The translations under genes and the position numbers were made by a program. The notes under the pieces were generated by a model. That model was not told the origin of the DNA, made no database searches, and saw nothing but the letters and a program-made list of their open reading frames with translations. Positions 1 to 7,190 of a DNA stretch of 45,464 bases are shown one piece after another; the stretch's first letter is position 1; every line of letters starts with the position of its first letter. This stretch comes from QHCE01 sp038260095. GTDB taxonomy: Bacteria > Actinomycetota > Actinomycetes > Mycobacteriales > QHCE01. The DNA is taken from NCBI GenBank assembly GCA_038260095.1, contig JBBSOC010000009.1, forward strand, positions 1 through 45,464. Reading direction: 5' to 3'.

Positions 1-30
1 AGTAGCGAGGGTGTCCAAATCGACGTCCAT
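1..30 (-). CDS. Start of a transposase, probably IS982-like (cut by window edge)
   Basis: Ten codons are visible on the minus strand, reading MDVDLDTLAT before the window ends. A Shine-Dalgarno GGAG lies seven bases before the ATG. From memory, DDE transposases annotated as IS982-like in actinobacteria start with very similar residues, so this is probably the 5' end of such an element. Ten residues is a weak basis and the call rests on start, ribosome site and resemblance only. Confidence 0.3.
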   Translation of the reverse strand, partial: MDVDLDTLAT

Positions 31-88
31 GACGGGTCTCCAAAATTCGACATTGGGTTAACAACGCCGATCCTGGACACCCCCGCCC

Positions 89-577
89 TCAAACCCCAGC
101 AGCCACACCGACAACACCCCTTGGAATCAACCCATCTAGGTAACACAGCCCAGCGACGTGATAGCGCCCTACCGCCCCAGGAATACCCCTCCATTCGGCC
201 ACTAGCAGCCGCGCCTCGTCCGGCACGGTTCTCCTAGGTGCAAGAAGCTTCTGCAGCTCGTCGTAACGCGCGTCGATCTCCCCAACCGCAGGGTGGCTGT
301 CGACCGTCGCTGCCCCTGCTTCGTAGGCGTCGTTCCACGCAACGAAGATCCCCCATTGCTCCCGTTCCAAGGAAAAGGTCAGCTCATCCGCGGGCCACAC
401 AAAGTACTGGTCGTGAGGCGCGTCAGGACGGTTGTAGTCGTGCACCGCCTGAAAATAGTGCGGTACCCCGTTGACGTTGGCAAGACCGCTGCGAGGCCCG
501 TCGTACCAGTCGTTCTCTACATGTACTTGCTCGAATCCCGTGCGCATCAGTTGGACCTTCTCCGAGGAATCAACCAC
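89..577 (-). CDS. Hypothetical protein, 162 aa
   Basis: A cytoplasmic-looking, acidic protein with no signal peptide or membrane segment. The region around residues 20-85 is rich in Trp/Tyr/Phe and Asp and contains DWYDGPRSG, GVPHYF and YFVWPADELTF. The last twenty residues (after RYHV) are Gly/Val rich and unlike the rest, so the C-terminus may have been altered. It resembles uncharacterised proteins of actinomycetes but I cannot assign a function. It lies directly behind the transposase start at the window edge and no partner gene is evident. No strong ribosome site is visible before the ATG. Confidence 0.55.
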   Translation of the reverse strand: MVDSSEKVQLMRTGFEQVHVENDWYDGPRSGLANVNGVPHYFQAVHDYNRPDAPHDQYFVWPADELTFSLEREQWGIFVAWNDAYEAGAATVDSHPAVGEIDARYDELQKLLAPRRTVPDEARLLVAEWRGIPGAVGRYHVAGLCYLDGLIPRGVVGVAAGV

Positions 578-832
578 ATAGATAGGCTACGCCAAGCGGA
601 TACTTGGAAAGTGGGTGCCTCAAGCTGCTGTGGCGCTGCTCAACAGCAAGATTACGATCTACCGTTGGAGTGCTGGCGGAAGGCAGTTTTGTTCATTCGG
701 CGCACCTGGGAGGTTGGGAGCGGTACCATAGGCCGGCGCCGGGTCGGTCAGATACGAGGAAAGTTCGATGTGGCCCGCGAGGATTATCGCTTCAGTCCAG
801 GCCGTACCTGAATATCTAGGAGGACACATCCG

Positions 833-1612
833 ATGGAGTCCGCACGCATACCTGGTTCTGTGGCCCTGGTCACCGGGGGCGCGAATGGGATCGGGGAGGG
901 CATTGTTCGACGCCTCGCTGGCCTAGGCGCCAAAGTAGTCATAGCCGATGTCGACGCTAAGTCGGGTGAGGCTGTCGCGGAGCAGGTTGGCGGCCATTTC
1001 GTCCACTGCGATGTAGGGGAACCGGCGGACAACGAGGTAGCGGTCGGCGAAGCTGTGAGCCGCTATGGCGGTTTGCACATCGTTGCGCTCAACGCTGGAG
1101 TTGCCACGGACACTGGAATTACCGATGAACTGGATCCCGTTAAGTACCGGCGCGCGATGGCGATCAACCTCGATGGCGTCGTGTACGGGGCATATGCCGC
1201 GCGTTCCGCGCTGCGCGAAAGCGGCGGTGGCGGCATCATCGTCATGGCCAGCATCGCGGGTCTTCTCGCGACACCTCTGAATCCGGTATATGGCACGAAT
1301 AAGGCCGCCGTCGTGGGGCTGGTACGCGCGCTGGGGCCTATGTGGCAAGACGAGGGCATACGGGTCAACGCTTTGTGTCCCGGCTTCGCTGACACCGCGA
1401 TGATCGACAGCATCCGGGAGATGCTTGCCGGCCGCGAGATCCCAATATTGGAGGCAGAGAGGGTTGTCGACGGGTTCATCACCGTATTGAACAGCGAAGG
1501 TTCCGGGCAGGCCTGGCCGGTACTACCGGGGCTACCCATCCAGTCGTTCCCATTCGCGGAGATCCCCGGCTTTCGGTCGGTCTATCCCGATCCCGATTCC
1601 GTCCGCCGATAA
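833..1612 (+). CDS. Short-chain dehydrogenase/reductase (SDR), 259 aa
   Basis: A classical SDR, expected to be a cytosolic NAD(P)(H)-dependent oxidoreductase of an alcohol or ketone. It has the cofactor motif TGGANGIGEG near residue 14, an Asp pair (ADVDA) after the second strand suggesting NAD(H) preference, the NAG motif (NAGV) near residue 88, the catalytic Ser region (MASIAG) and the YGTNK form of YxxxK near residue 150. Length is normal. A strong AGGAGG lies ten bases before the ATG. It converges with the ABC exporter gene, 15 bases away. The substrate cannot be read from sequence. Confidence 0.88.
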   Translation: MESARIPGSVALVTGGANGIGEGIVRRLAGLGAKVVIADVDAKSGEAVAEQVGGHFVHCDVGEPADNEVAVGEAVSRYGGLHIVALNAGVATDTGITDELDPVKYRRAMAINLDGVVYGAYAARSALRESGGGGIIVMASIAGLLATPLNPVYGTNKAAVVGLVRALGPMWQDEGIRVNALCPGFADTAMIDSIREMLAGREIPILEAERVVDGFITVLNSEGSGQAWPVLPGLPIQSFPFAEIPGFRSVYPDPDSVRR

Positions 1613-1627
1613 TCCCCGCCGGGCACC

Positions 1628-3487
1628 CTACGCGGGGGCTGAGATTTCAATGTCGCGGTCAGGATCGAGACTGGTGGGGTGGTGCAGCCGATAAAGGTAG
1701 GCGTAGCTGCCGTTGCGGGCGAGCAGCTGGGCGTGAGTGCCGGTCTCAGTGACGCGGCCGTGGTCTAAGTAGATAATCCGATCGACTTCGGTGACCGTGT
1801 CCAGATTGTGGGAGATGACGATGGTGGTGCGCCCGGTCATGAGACGGCGCAGCGGAGTGAGAATGCGCTCGCTGGCGGCGGCGTCAACGCCAGTGGTCGG
1901 TTCGTCGAGGATCAGCACAGGAGCGTCGCGGATCATCGCGCGGGCAATCGCCACACGTTGACGTTGTCCGCCCGACAGCAGCCGGCCGCGTTGTCCGACC
2001 CGGGTGTCGTAGCCCTGGGGGAGGGCGGTGATGAACTCGTGGGCGTCGGCGGCCACCGCGGCGCTTACCAGCTCACTATGGGTGGCGTCTGGGCGTCCGG
2101 CAAGGATGTTCTCAGCAATGCTGCCGTCCAGCAGCAGGGTCTCCTGCAGGACCACAGCCATGTGGGTGCGCAGTTGGTCGGGGTCAAAGTCTCGTACGTC
2201 GGTACCGTCGAGGCGAACCGTGCCGGCACTTGGATCGTGCATCCGAAGCAGCAGCTTGGTTAAGGTGGTCTTACCCGCGCCACTGCTTCCGACCAACGCG
2301 ATGCTGCGCCCCGGCGACACGCCAAAGTTGACTTCGCTCAGCGCATTGGCGTCGGTGTCCGGGTAGCGGAAACTCACCTGATTGACCGATAGCACGCCGC
2401 GAGCACGGCTCAGCCGCACCGGATGAGCTGGGGCGCGAACTTCGGGCTCCTGGTCAAGCAGGTCAATGATGCGTTCGGCGCTAGCGCCGGCGGCATACAC
2501 CGTGTTGGACAGCTGCCCAAGGCCGCGGACCGGGCTGTAGAGCTGGGAGAGGTAGACCAGAAACACTAGCAGGCCGCCAAGGCTGATGCGGTTGTTGGTC
2601 AGCTCCCATACTCCCATCCCAATGATGAGCATCACCCCGCTCACCTCGAGTAGGTCAACCAGGAATGAGAACACGGCACGAAGCCGGGTGGCGGCCAGCT
2701 CGGCAGCGACGCTGCCTCGACTCTGCTCGGCGAAGCGGGCGATCTCGGCCTGCTGTCGGCCGTAGACCTGGATCAGGGCGGCGTTACCTAAGCTCTCCTC
2801 GGCGACCACGCTGATTGACCCGCTACGGCGCCGTGCCTCCCGGGACGCGGTCTTGATTCGCTGAGAGAAGAACCGGGCGGCGAGCCAGAACATGGGCACC
2901 GCGATCAACGACACCAGCGCCAACTGCCAGCTCAAGTAAAACAGCACCGCGGTGAACAAAACGATCTTCACGACCAGCGACGCGGTTTCCGTCACTCCGG
3001 AGAGCACCAGATTCTCGATCGCCCCCACATCGCTGGTGAGCCGGCTTAGCGTGTCTCCGAGCGGGCGACGATCAAAAAAGGCCGTCGATAAAGTCTGTAG
3101 GTGGGCGAAAACCCGGGTCCGGAGCCGGTGCAGGAAGTTTTCCCCGATCCACGCGGTGAGGTAGTCGTCGGCGAACTCCACCACCCCGGTAGCCACGGTG
3201 ATCGCCATATACGCTAGGGCGAGCAAGGGGAACGCGGAGAAATCGCGCACTGCCAGTACATCATCGACCAGCAGTTTGAACAGCCAAATTGTGGCCGTGT
3301 CCAGTAGCGGCGCCACCACGACCAGGACCAGGGCGAGCCCCAACCAGGATCGAAACGGGCGAGCGTCGGGCCAGAACCGGGTGAAGATATCCCGCACTCG
3401 CAATGACGCAACCGGCTGGGTCAGCCCTTCAATCTCGACCGATGCCGGACGGATCAGCCGCTCGATAAGTCCCCATGGCGACCGCAT
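1628..3487 (-). CDS. ABC exporter, fused permease and ATPase, 619 aa
   Basis: A half-transporter of the type I exporter class that would act as a dimer in the cytoplasmic membrane to extrude lipids, peptides or drugs. Residues about 50-330 hold the six-helix ABC_membrane domain. The ATPase domain follows at about 365-600 with Walker A GSSGAGKTT, signature LSGGQRQR, Walker B VLILDEPTTGVD and the switch His in VISHNLD. Length is standard. GGAG lies upstream of the ATG. The only neighbour on the same strand is a possible small ORF upstream (3566-3706) separated by a hairpin. The substrate is unknown. Confidence 0.9.
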   Translation of the reverse strand: MRSPWGLIERLIRPASVEIEGLTQPVASLRVRDIFTRFWPDARPFRSWLGLALVLVVVAPLLDTATIWLFKLLVDDVLAVRDFSAFPLLALAYMAITVATGVVEFADDYLTAWIGENFLHRLRTRVFAHLQTLSTAFFDRRPLGDTLSRLTSDVGAIENLVLSGVTETASLVVKIVLFTAVLFYLSWQLALVSLIAVPMFWLAARFFSQRIKTASREARRRSGSISVVAEESLGNAALIQVYGRQQAEIARFAEQSRGSVAAELAATRLRAVFSFLVDLLEVSGVMLIIGMGVWELTNNRISLGGLLVFLVYLSQLYSPVRGLGQLSNTVYAAGASAERIIDLLDQEPEVRAPAHPVRLSRARGVLSVNQVSFRYPDTDANALSEVNFGVSPGRSIALVGSSGAGKTTLTKLLLRMHDPSAGTVRLDGTDVRDFDPDQLRTHMAVVLQETLLLDGSIAENILAGRPDATHSELVSAAVAADAHEFITALPQGYDTRVGQRGRLLSGGQRQRVAIARAMIRDAPVLILDEPTTGVDAAASERILTPLRRLMTGRTTIVISHNLDTVTEVDRIIYLDHGRVTETGTHAQLLARNGSYAYLYRLHHPTSLDPDRDIEISAPA

Positions 3488-3523
3488 TCTGATTCTCTCC
3501 GACCCTTTGTCCCTGACCGCCAG

Positions 3524-3562
3524 GAGGGCTCCCCTTCACCATATGCGTGAAAGGGAGCCCTC
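3524..3562. terminator. Strong hairpin between small ORF and ABC exporter gene
   Basis: A 16-base stem with one mismatch (GAGGGCTCCC.. against ..GGGAGCCCTC) and a seven-base loop. No T-run follows on either strand, as is common for actinobacterial terminators. It lies 36 bases upstream of the ABC exporter start, so on the minus strand it could end or attenuate transcription arriving from the small ORF at 3566-3706. Confidence 0.6.
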
Positions 3563-3565
3563 GCC

Positions 3566-3706
3566 TCAACGGCTTACTTTAGCGCTGGTGACACCTTCTA
3601 CTACGGTGGTGCCGGCGGCGGTCCTGCTCACACTTCTCTTCTTCGCGGCGCCGGTGGCGTCCCTGCTCTTCCCGCTCCTCATCTTCGCGACCACGGTGCC
3701 ACCCAT
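3566..3706 (-). CDS. Possible small basic protein, 46 aa
   Basis: An ATG-started frame of 46 codons with about three quarters G/C at third positions, higher than the competing frame here, which encodes an Arg/Glu-rich peptide. The peptide begins MGGTVVAKMRSGKSRDATG and is rich in Lys, Arg, Ser, Thr and Val with no Cys. No good ribosome site precedes it. It ends four bases before the hairpin at 3524-3562, and the ABC exporter follows. A short gene, a hairpin and then an exporter is a layout seen for peptide precursors, but no maturation enzyme is nearby. It may simply be non-coding. Confidence 0.22.
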   Translation of the reverse strand: MGGTVVAKMRSGKSRDATGAAKKRSVSRTAAGTTVVEGVTSAKVSR

Positions 3707-3907
3707 TCCAGGCTTTTACGCTCATTGCTTTCCTTCCATCTGATCGAGGAAACGCGGGGGTGCGCTTCCCTCTTCTGCCTTGATTGACTTGCGATGGCCA
3801 CGCTAGCCCCCACCACATCAAGACAACGTAAAGAAAATCGGGACAGAGCGCCCATCGTTGAACTCATAGCACTATCCGTTGCCCACGTGACCAAGGGATG
3901 GGGAGCG

Positions 3908-4213
3908 TTACCGCGCGAGGTTTTCTTCCATGGCGCATTGCAGCAGCGTGCGGAGTTCGTGGAGCTGTGAGTCGTTCAACGCCCGAACCGGGCCGGCATC
4001 CGCACGCAGCCGCTCCCAGAGGCGCTCTCGGGGCCCTGCCGGTGCTGCGTTTGTGCGATCGCGCCACTTGCCGCGTAACCACCGCCAGCCCGGGTCAATT
4101 AGATTCGGCGTGTGGGCACTCAGGCGTCTTACACCAGTTCTAGCCGTGCCGTTTTCTCGCGCCGCTCGGCTCTTTGCGCATGACGGCCGTTTATGGGTAG
4201 TCTCGTCTAGTCA
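3908..4213 (-). pseudogene. Unassigned gene remnant without a start codon
   Basis: An open stretch of about 100 codons on the minus strand with no ATG, GTG or TTG in a start position, bounded upstream by a TGA. Its downstream two thirds have protein-like composition and GC-rich third positions, including LRGKWRDR, PRERLWERLRAD, GPVRALND and LHELRTLLQ before a TAA stop. It looks like the 3' part of a helical protein that has lost its beginning. I do not recognise the family. The plus-strand frames over this stretch look like shadows. Confidence 0.33.
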
Positions 4214-4248
4214 GGGCCAAGCGGTCGCTGTCAGAATGGAGAGCTTAC

Positions 4249-4695
4249 ATGTCTGCCCCCAGCTGCAAGAGTAGATATAGGCGCGCGTTAGCCCTTACGC
4301 TAAGCGTATTCGTCGGGGCGGCAGTAGCAATAACTACCGGGCTAGTGACATCGGCACCAGCACAAGCCGACCCTCCGCAGTGCTCAGAAAAGTACGTTTT
4401 CCTTGACGACAGAGATGTTCCCGTTTATAACTATGGCCGAGATTCAATAAGTCTTTGCCCAGACCGCATATATCTCTTGGGTAAGGAAAAGCCTAACCTT
4501 CAGAACAGGGTTGGCGGTTGGCGTAACTACTCGGATAAAACTGTTTGCCTGTGGGACCGCCCCGACAGCGGAGTGAATAAGAACCTGTGGTTGGAGATCG
4601 ACCGATTAGGACCCAACCAAAGTCACGACTATCCTGTTGGAGATCCTATGCCGGCAGGAGCCAAAAATCGGGCCGACGCTGTAGGCCCTTGTTGA
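4249..4695 (+). CDS. Small secreted four-cysteine protein, 148 aa; possibly I36 inhibitor-like
   Basis: A Sec signal peptide is clear: positive N-terminus, hydrophobic core and an Ala-x-Ala site (APAQA) near residue 41. The mature part of about 107 residues has exactly four cysteines (QCSE, LCPD, VCLW, GPC-end), enough for two disulfides. The stretch NRVGGWRNYSDKTVCLWD resembles the crystallin-like fold of I36 protease inhibitors, so an extracellular inhibitor is one option; this is inference. GGAG lies seven bases before the ATG. Third positions are visibly less GC-rich than in neighbouring housekeeping-type genes. It stands alone, with more than 400 bases of empty sequence downstream. Confidence 0.7.
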   Translation: MSAPSCKSRYRRALALTLSVFVGAAVAITTGLVTSAPAQADPPQCSEKYVFLDDRDVPVYNYGRDSISLCPDRIYLLGKEKPNLQNRVGGWRNYSDKTVCLWDRPDSGVNKNLWLEIDRLGPNQSHDYPVGDPMPAGAKNRADAVGPC

Positions 4696-5127
4696 GCAAC
4701 CGCGTGTGACTGGGCCACCAACACGATGGCAGAGCGGTCCTGTCACGTTTTTCCTGAACCAGCCGCGTTATAGGATTTCATTGACGTTGCTGTTGGCTGT
4801 ACTGAAGTTGCCAACGTACAGGAGGTAATGCCGCCTCTCCTCAATCTGCCGCTCAATTCAGCTCGTGCGGCATTCTAGTCAGTGCCTTGTCTGCAGCGTT
4901 GCGGAATCCTGCGAGGTCAACGTCTTCGACGCGGCCGCGATGATATTGCGTGCATCCCGCTACTCCGCCGCTCTATGGCAGCAAGGATGGAGGAGACCGT
5001 TGCGTGGTGAAACGGCTCATGTAGGCATTGCTCGACTCTGAGCGAGAGTCATGCCTACTGATGACCTGGGGCCTTATAGGATCTTTCCCTGAACCGGAAG
5101 CGTGATCACCAAAGGATGGAGATTCTC
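4696..5127. other. 432-base gap with one structured element
   Basis: No intact gene is visible. At 5021-5058 there is an interrupted hairpin: GTAGGCAT pairs with ATGCCTAC and inside it GACTC pairs with GAGTC, giving a 13-base stem with a five-base bulge, about 70 bases upstream of the deformylase start. A minus-strand stretch at 4853-4965 reads like protein but has no start. Otherwise nothing recognised. Confidence 0.45.
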
Positions 5128-5679
5128 GTGTCGGACAAGCGCGGCACTGTGCACCCTATTCGTTATGTCGGCGATCCAGTGCTGCATTATCCCTGTGCCG
5201 AGGTCACCGATTTTGGCGACGAACTCGCCCAGCTGATTGAGGACATGTTCGCCAGCATGTACGCCGCCGAGGGTGTGGGACTGGCAGCCAATCAAATTGG
5301 AATTCCACTGCGGGTTTTCGTCTACGATTGCCCGGATGCCGATGAGGAAAAACAACTCGGTCATGTGGTGAACCCAGTGTTGCTCGATGTGCCGTTAACC
5401 GAGAGCGAGCTGGTCGACCACGATGAAGGCTGCCTCTCGGTACTGGGTCAGCGCGCCAACTTGGCCCGACCATTCCGCGCGGTCGTGCGAGGTGCTGATA
5501 AGACCGGCGCGCCGATTGAGGTCGAAGGAACCGGGATGCTAGCGCGCTGTTTTCACCACGAAACCGACCACCTCAATGGCCGGCTTTATATAGACCGGTT
5601 GCCCGCCGAGCAACGTGAGGAACTCATAGCGGCGGCCAACGCTGAAATAGCTAACCGGAATGGACTCGTGAGCTCGTAG
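5128..5679 (+). CDS. def: Peptide deformylase, 183 aa
   Basis: Removes the N-formyl group from nascent proteins; a cytosolic Fe2+/Zn2+ enzyme. All three family motifs are present: GVGLAANQ (residues 49-56), EGCLS with the metal Cys at 102, and HETDH at 144-148 supplying two metal His and the catalytic Glu. Length is typical. I chose GTG at 5128 because GGAG lies six bases before it; the in-frame ATG at 5116 has only AAAGG directly abutting. Its 3' end overlaps the 3' end of trpS by 29 bases tail to tail. Many actinomycetes carry more than one def copy, so this may be an accessory copy. Confidence 0.93.
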   Translation: MSDKRGTVHPIRYVGDPVLHYPCAEVTDFGDELAQLIEDMFASMYAAEGVGLAANQIGIPLRVFVYDCPDADEEKQLGHVVNPVLLDVPLTESELVDHDEGCLSVLGQRANLARPFRAVVRGADKTGAPIEVEGTGMLARCFHHETDHLNGRLYIDRLPAEQREELIAAANAEIANRNGLVSS

Positions 5680-6820
5680 AACCTGCAATGGCGGCCTGAA
5701 CAGGGCGGTTTGAGTCGACCCCACGAGTGGGCGAGAAAGGCGAATCGGTTCGTCGGTTTGCGTAGGTCATTCCGAGCAGGTCGTGGATCTTGGTGAGGGT
5801 GTTGTCGGCGAGATCGCGCGCTCGCGCGTTGCCGGCGTCAAGGACCGCGTCGATGTAGTCGGTGTCCGCGACGATATCGGCCCGCCGTTGGCGTAGCGGT
5901 CGCAGTAGTTCGTTCACCGCTTCGGTCAGCAGGTGTTTGAGCTGTTCTGCGCCGGCGTTGCCCATCTCGTCGGCGAGGTGTCGGGGGTTGTCGCCGATGG
6001 TGGCCGCAAGGAGGTCGAGCAGGTTGGCGATGGCCGGTCGGCCGGTCGGGTCGTAGGTTATCCGGCGTTCGCTGTCCGTTGGCGCGCGGCGGATGAGCGC
6101 GGCGGTGTGATCCTCGGTTGCTTGCAGAGCTATGCCGTTGCCGCTCGTTTTGCTCATCTTCTTGCCGTCAAGTCCGGCCAGCATCGGGCTGGCAGTGAGC
6201 AGGGCGTCCGGCTCCGGGAAGAGCGGCGACTCCGCAGCGTATCGCTCGTTGAATCTCCGGGCGATCAGACGTGTGGTCTCCAGGTGCGGAAGTTGATCCA
6301 GGCCGACGGGCACGAGGTTGGCCTGGCAGAACAGGATGTCGGCGGCTTGGTGGACGGGGTAGGTGAGCATCAGGCCGGTCGGAGGTTTGCCAGTGGCCTC
6401 GGTCTCGGCTTTGACGGTCGGGTTCCGGTGCAGTTCGGCTTCACTGACGAGGCTGAGGAAGGGCAGCACGAGTTCGTTGAGGGATGGGACCGCGCTGTGG
6501 GTGAAGACTGCCGACCGGTCCGGGTCGATGCCGGCGGCAAGGTAGTCGGCGACGACGCCGCGGACTGTGGCCGGGAGTTGGCGGCTAGCTCGTCGGTCGG
6601 TCATCACCTGGTAGTCCGCGATCAGCACGATGACCTCGACGCCTAGGTTTTGAAGCCGGACGCGGTTCGCGAGTGTGCCGAGATAGTGACCGATGTGGAG
6701 TGGGCCCGTTGGTCGGTCGCCGGTCAGAACACGGAACGTCCCGGGGGCTTGCAGGATCTGGTGTTCGAGGGTGGCGCTGCGCTTGAGTGCTGCTTGCTGC
6801 GACGCCGTGAGTTCAGGCAT
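5651..6820 (-). CDS. trpS: Tryptophanyl-tRNA synthetase, 389 aa, probably auxiliary type
   Basis: Charges tRNA-Trp in the cytosol. A class I synthetase with HIGH at residues 42-45 (LHIGHYLG) and KMSKT at 221-225. The middle reads TYPVHQAADILF and PVGLDQLPHLE, the form I associate with auxiliary, indolmycin-resistant TrpRS of streptomycetes rather than the housekeeping one; that link is from memory. The body should end near residue 350; the last 35-40 residues are low-complexity Ser/Arg/Gly and run into the def gene, so the original stop may have been lost. Upstream lies a 16-codon leader with three Trp codons (6921-6971), so expression is probably induced when charged tRNA-Trp is scarce. Confidence 0.9.
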   Translation of the reverse strand: MPELTASQQAALKRSATLEHQILQAPGTFRVLTGDRPTGPLHIGHYLGTLANRVRLQNLGVEVIVLIADYQVMTDRRASRQLPATVRGVVADYLAAGIDPDRSAVFTHSAVPSLNELVLPFLSLVSEAELHRNPTVKAETEATGKPPTGLMLTYPVHQAADILFCQANLVPVGLDQLPHLETTRLIARRFNERYAAESPLFPEPDALLTASPMLAGLDGKKMSKTSGNGIALQATEDHTAALIRRAPTDSERRITYDPTGRPAIANLLDLLAATIGDNPRHLADEMGNAGAEQLKHLLTEAVNELLRPLRQRRADIVADTDYIDAVLDAGNARARDLADNTLTKIHDLLGMTYANRRTDSPFSPTRGVDSNRPVQAAIAGSTSSRVHSG

Positions 6821-6854
6821 TGTTGGTCTCCTTGGTTGGAGGCCGACCTGTCGT

Positions 6855-6907
6855 GGCTGCCGAGCCGTAGTGCTGGTCCGGGGAAGGCTGCCGCGAGAGG
6901 GCAGCCC
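6855..6907 (-). promoter_or_regulatory. Candidate trpS attenuator with two alternative pairings
   Basis: In the minus-strand leader RNA, GGCTGCC at 6906-6900 can pair with GGCAGCC at 6892-6886 (seven-base loop) or with a second GGCAGCC at 6861-6855. These are mutually exclusive, as expected of an attenuator whose choice depends on where a ribosome stops on the leader peptide. No T-run follows, so whether the effect is on termination or on translation cannot be read here. Confidence 0.5.
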
Positions 6908-6920
6908 AGGACGTGGATGG

Positions 6921-6971
6921 TCAGGGTCGCCGCTCGGACGACCACCACCAGCTCACGAGGATTCGGGGCAT
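6921..6971 (-). CDS. Trp-rich leader peptide of trpS, 16 aa
   Basis: ATG to TGA encodes MPRILVSWWWSSERRP with three consecutive Trp codons, ending about 100 bases before trpS. Such peptides stall ribosomes when charged tRNA-Trp is low; actinobacterial trp biosynthesis leaders also carry a WWW run, and an auxiliary TrpRS gene of Streptomyces coelicolor is known to be controlled by ribosome-mediated attenuation. There is no Shine-Dalgarno; the ATG sits six bases after a -10-like CACGAT, so the leader is probably leaderless. It lies in a stretch once occupied by an IS21 relic. Confidence 0.72.
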   Translation of the reverse strand: MPRILVSWWWSSERRP

Positions 6972-6977
6972 GTGGAG

Positions 6978-7007
6978 ATCGTGCCACAGGGTGTGCGCGG
7001 GTCGCAA
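6978..7007 (-). promoter_or_regulatory. Predicted promoter of the trpS leader transcript
   Basis: On the minus strand TTGCGA (7007-7002), 18 bases, CACGAT (6983-6978), six bases, then the leader-peptide ATG. The -35 is good, the -10 weak but with the conserved A and T. The position predicts transcription from the leader ATG. Confidence 0.45.
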
Positions 7008-7069
7008 GCGAGCGCGGCGATTGCGACGTGCGTTGCGAGCCCGACGCTCTCACGTGGTGGTCCGTGCGT

Positions 7070-7153
7070 GGCGGTCGCGCTGGGCAGGGCGCCGGGTTTG
7101 CGTCGCAGGATCTCGAGGTAGTGGTCGAGGTTCAGCGACTCCACGGTCAGCAC
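7070..7153 (-). mobile_element. Remnant of an IS21-family IstA transposase
   Basis: About 20 residues reading LDHYLEILRRKPGALPSATA match the well-conserved DHYLExLxxKPGALPG(S/A)TA block of IS21 IstA proteins. Homology stops after this block and neither the integrase core nor an istB partner is present, so it is a dead scrap. It lies just upstream of the trpS leader promoter. Confidence 0.5.
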
Positions 7154-7190
7154 TCGATGGTCCCCGGTCTATACCTAGAGGATCTCGCCG

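Noticed and set aside
9..81. Inverted repeat GGGTGTCCA / TGGACACCC at 9-17 and 73-81 as an IS terminal repeat
   Set aside because: One arm lies in the coding start of the transposase and the other end of the element is not in the window, so it cannot be tested.
293..811. 172-codon plus-strand frame
   Set aside because: Its first half is antisense to the protein at 89-577 and the remainder has no family resemblance or ribosome site.
4853..4965. Protein-like minus-strand stretch (RGRVEDVDLAGFRNAADKAL)
   Set aside because: No start codon, only about 35 codons, no family recognised; possibly a remnant but not supportable as a feature.
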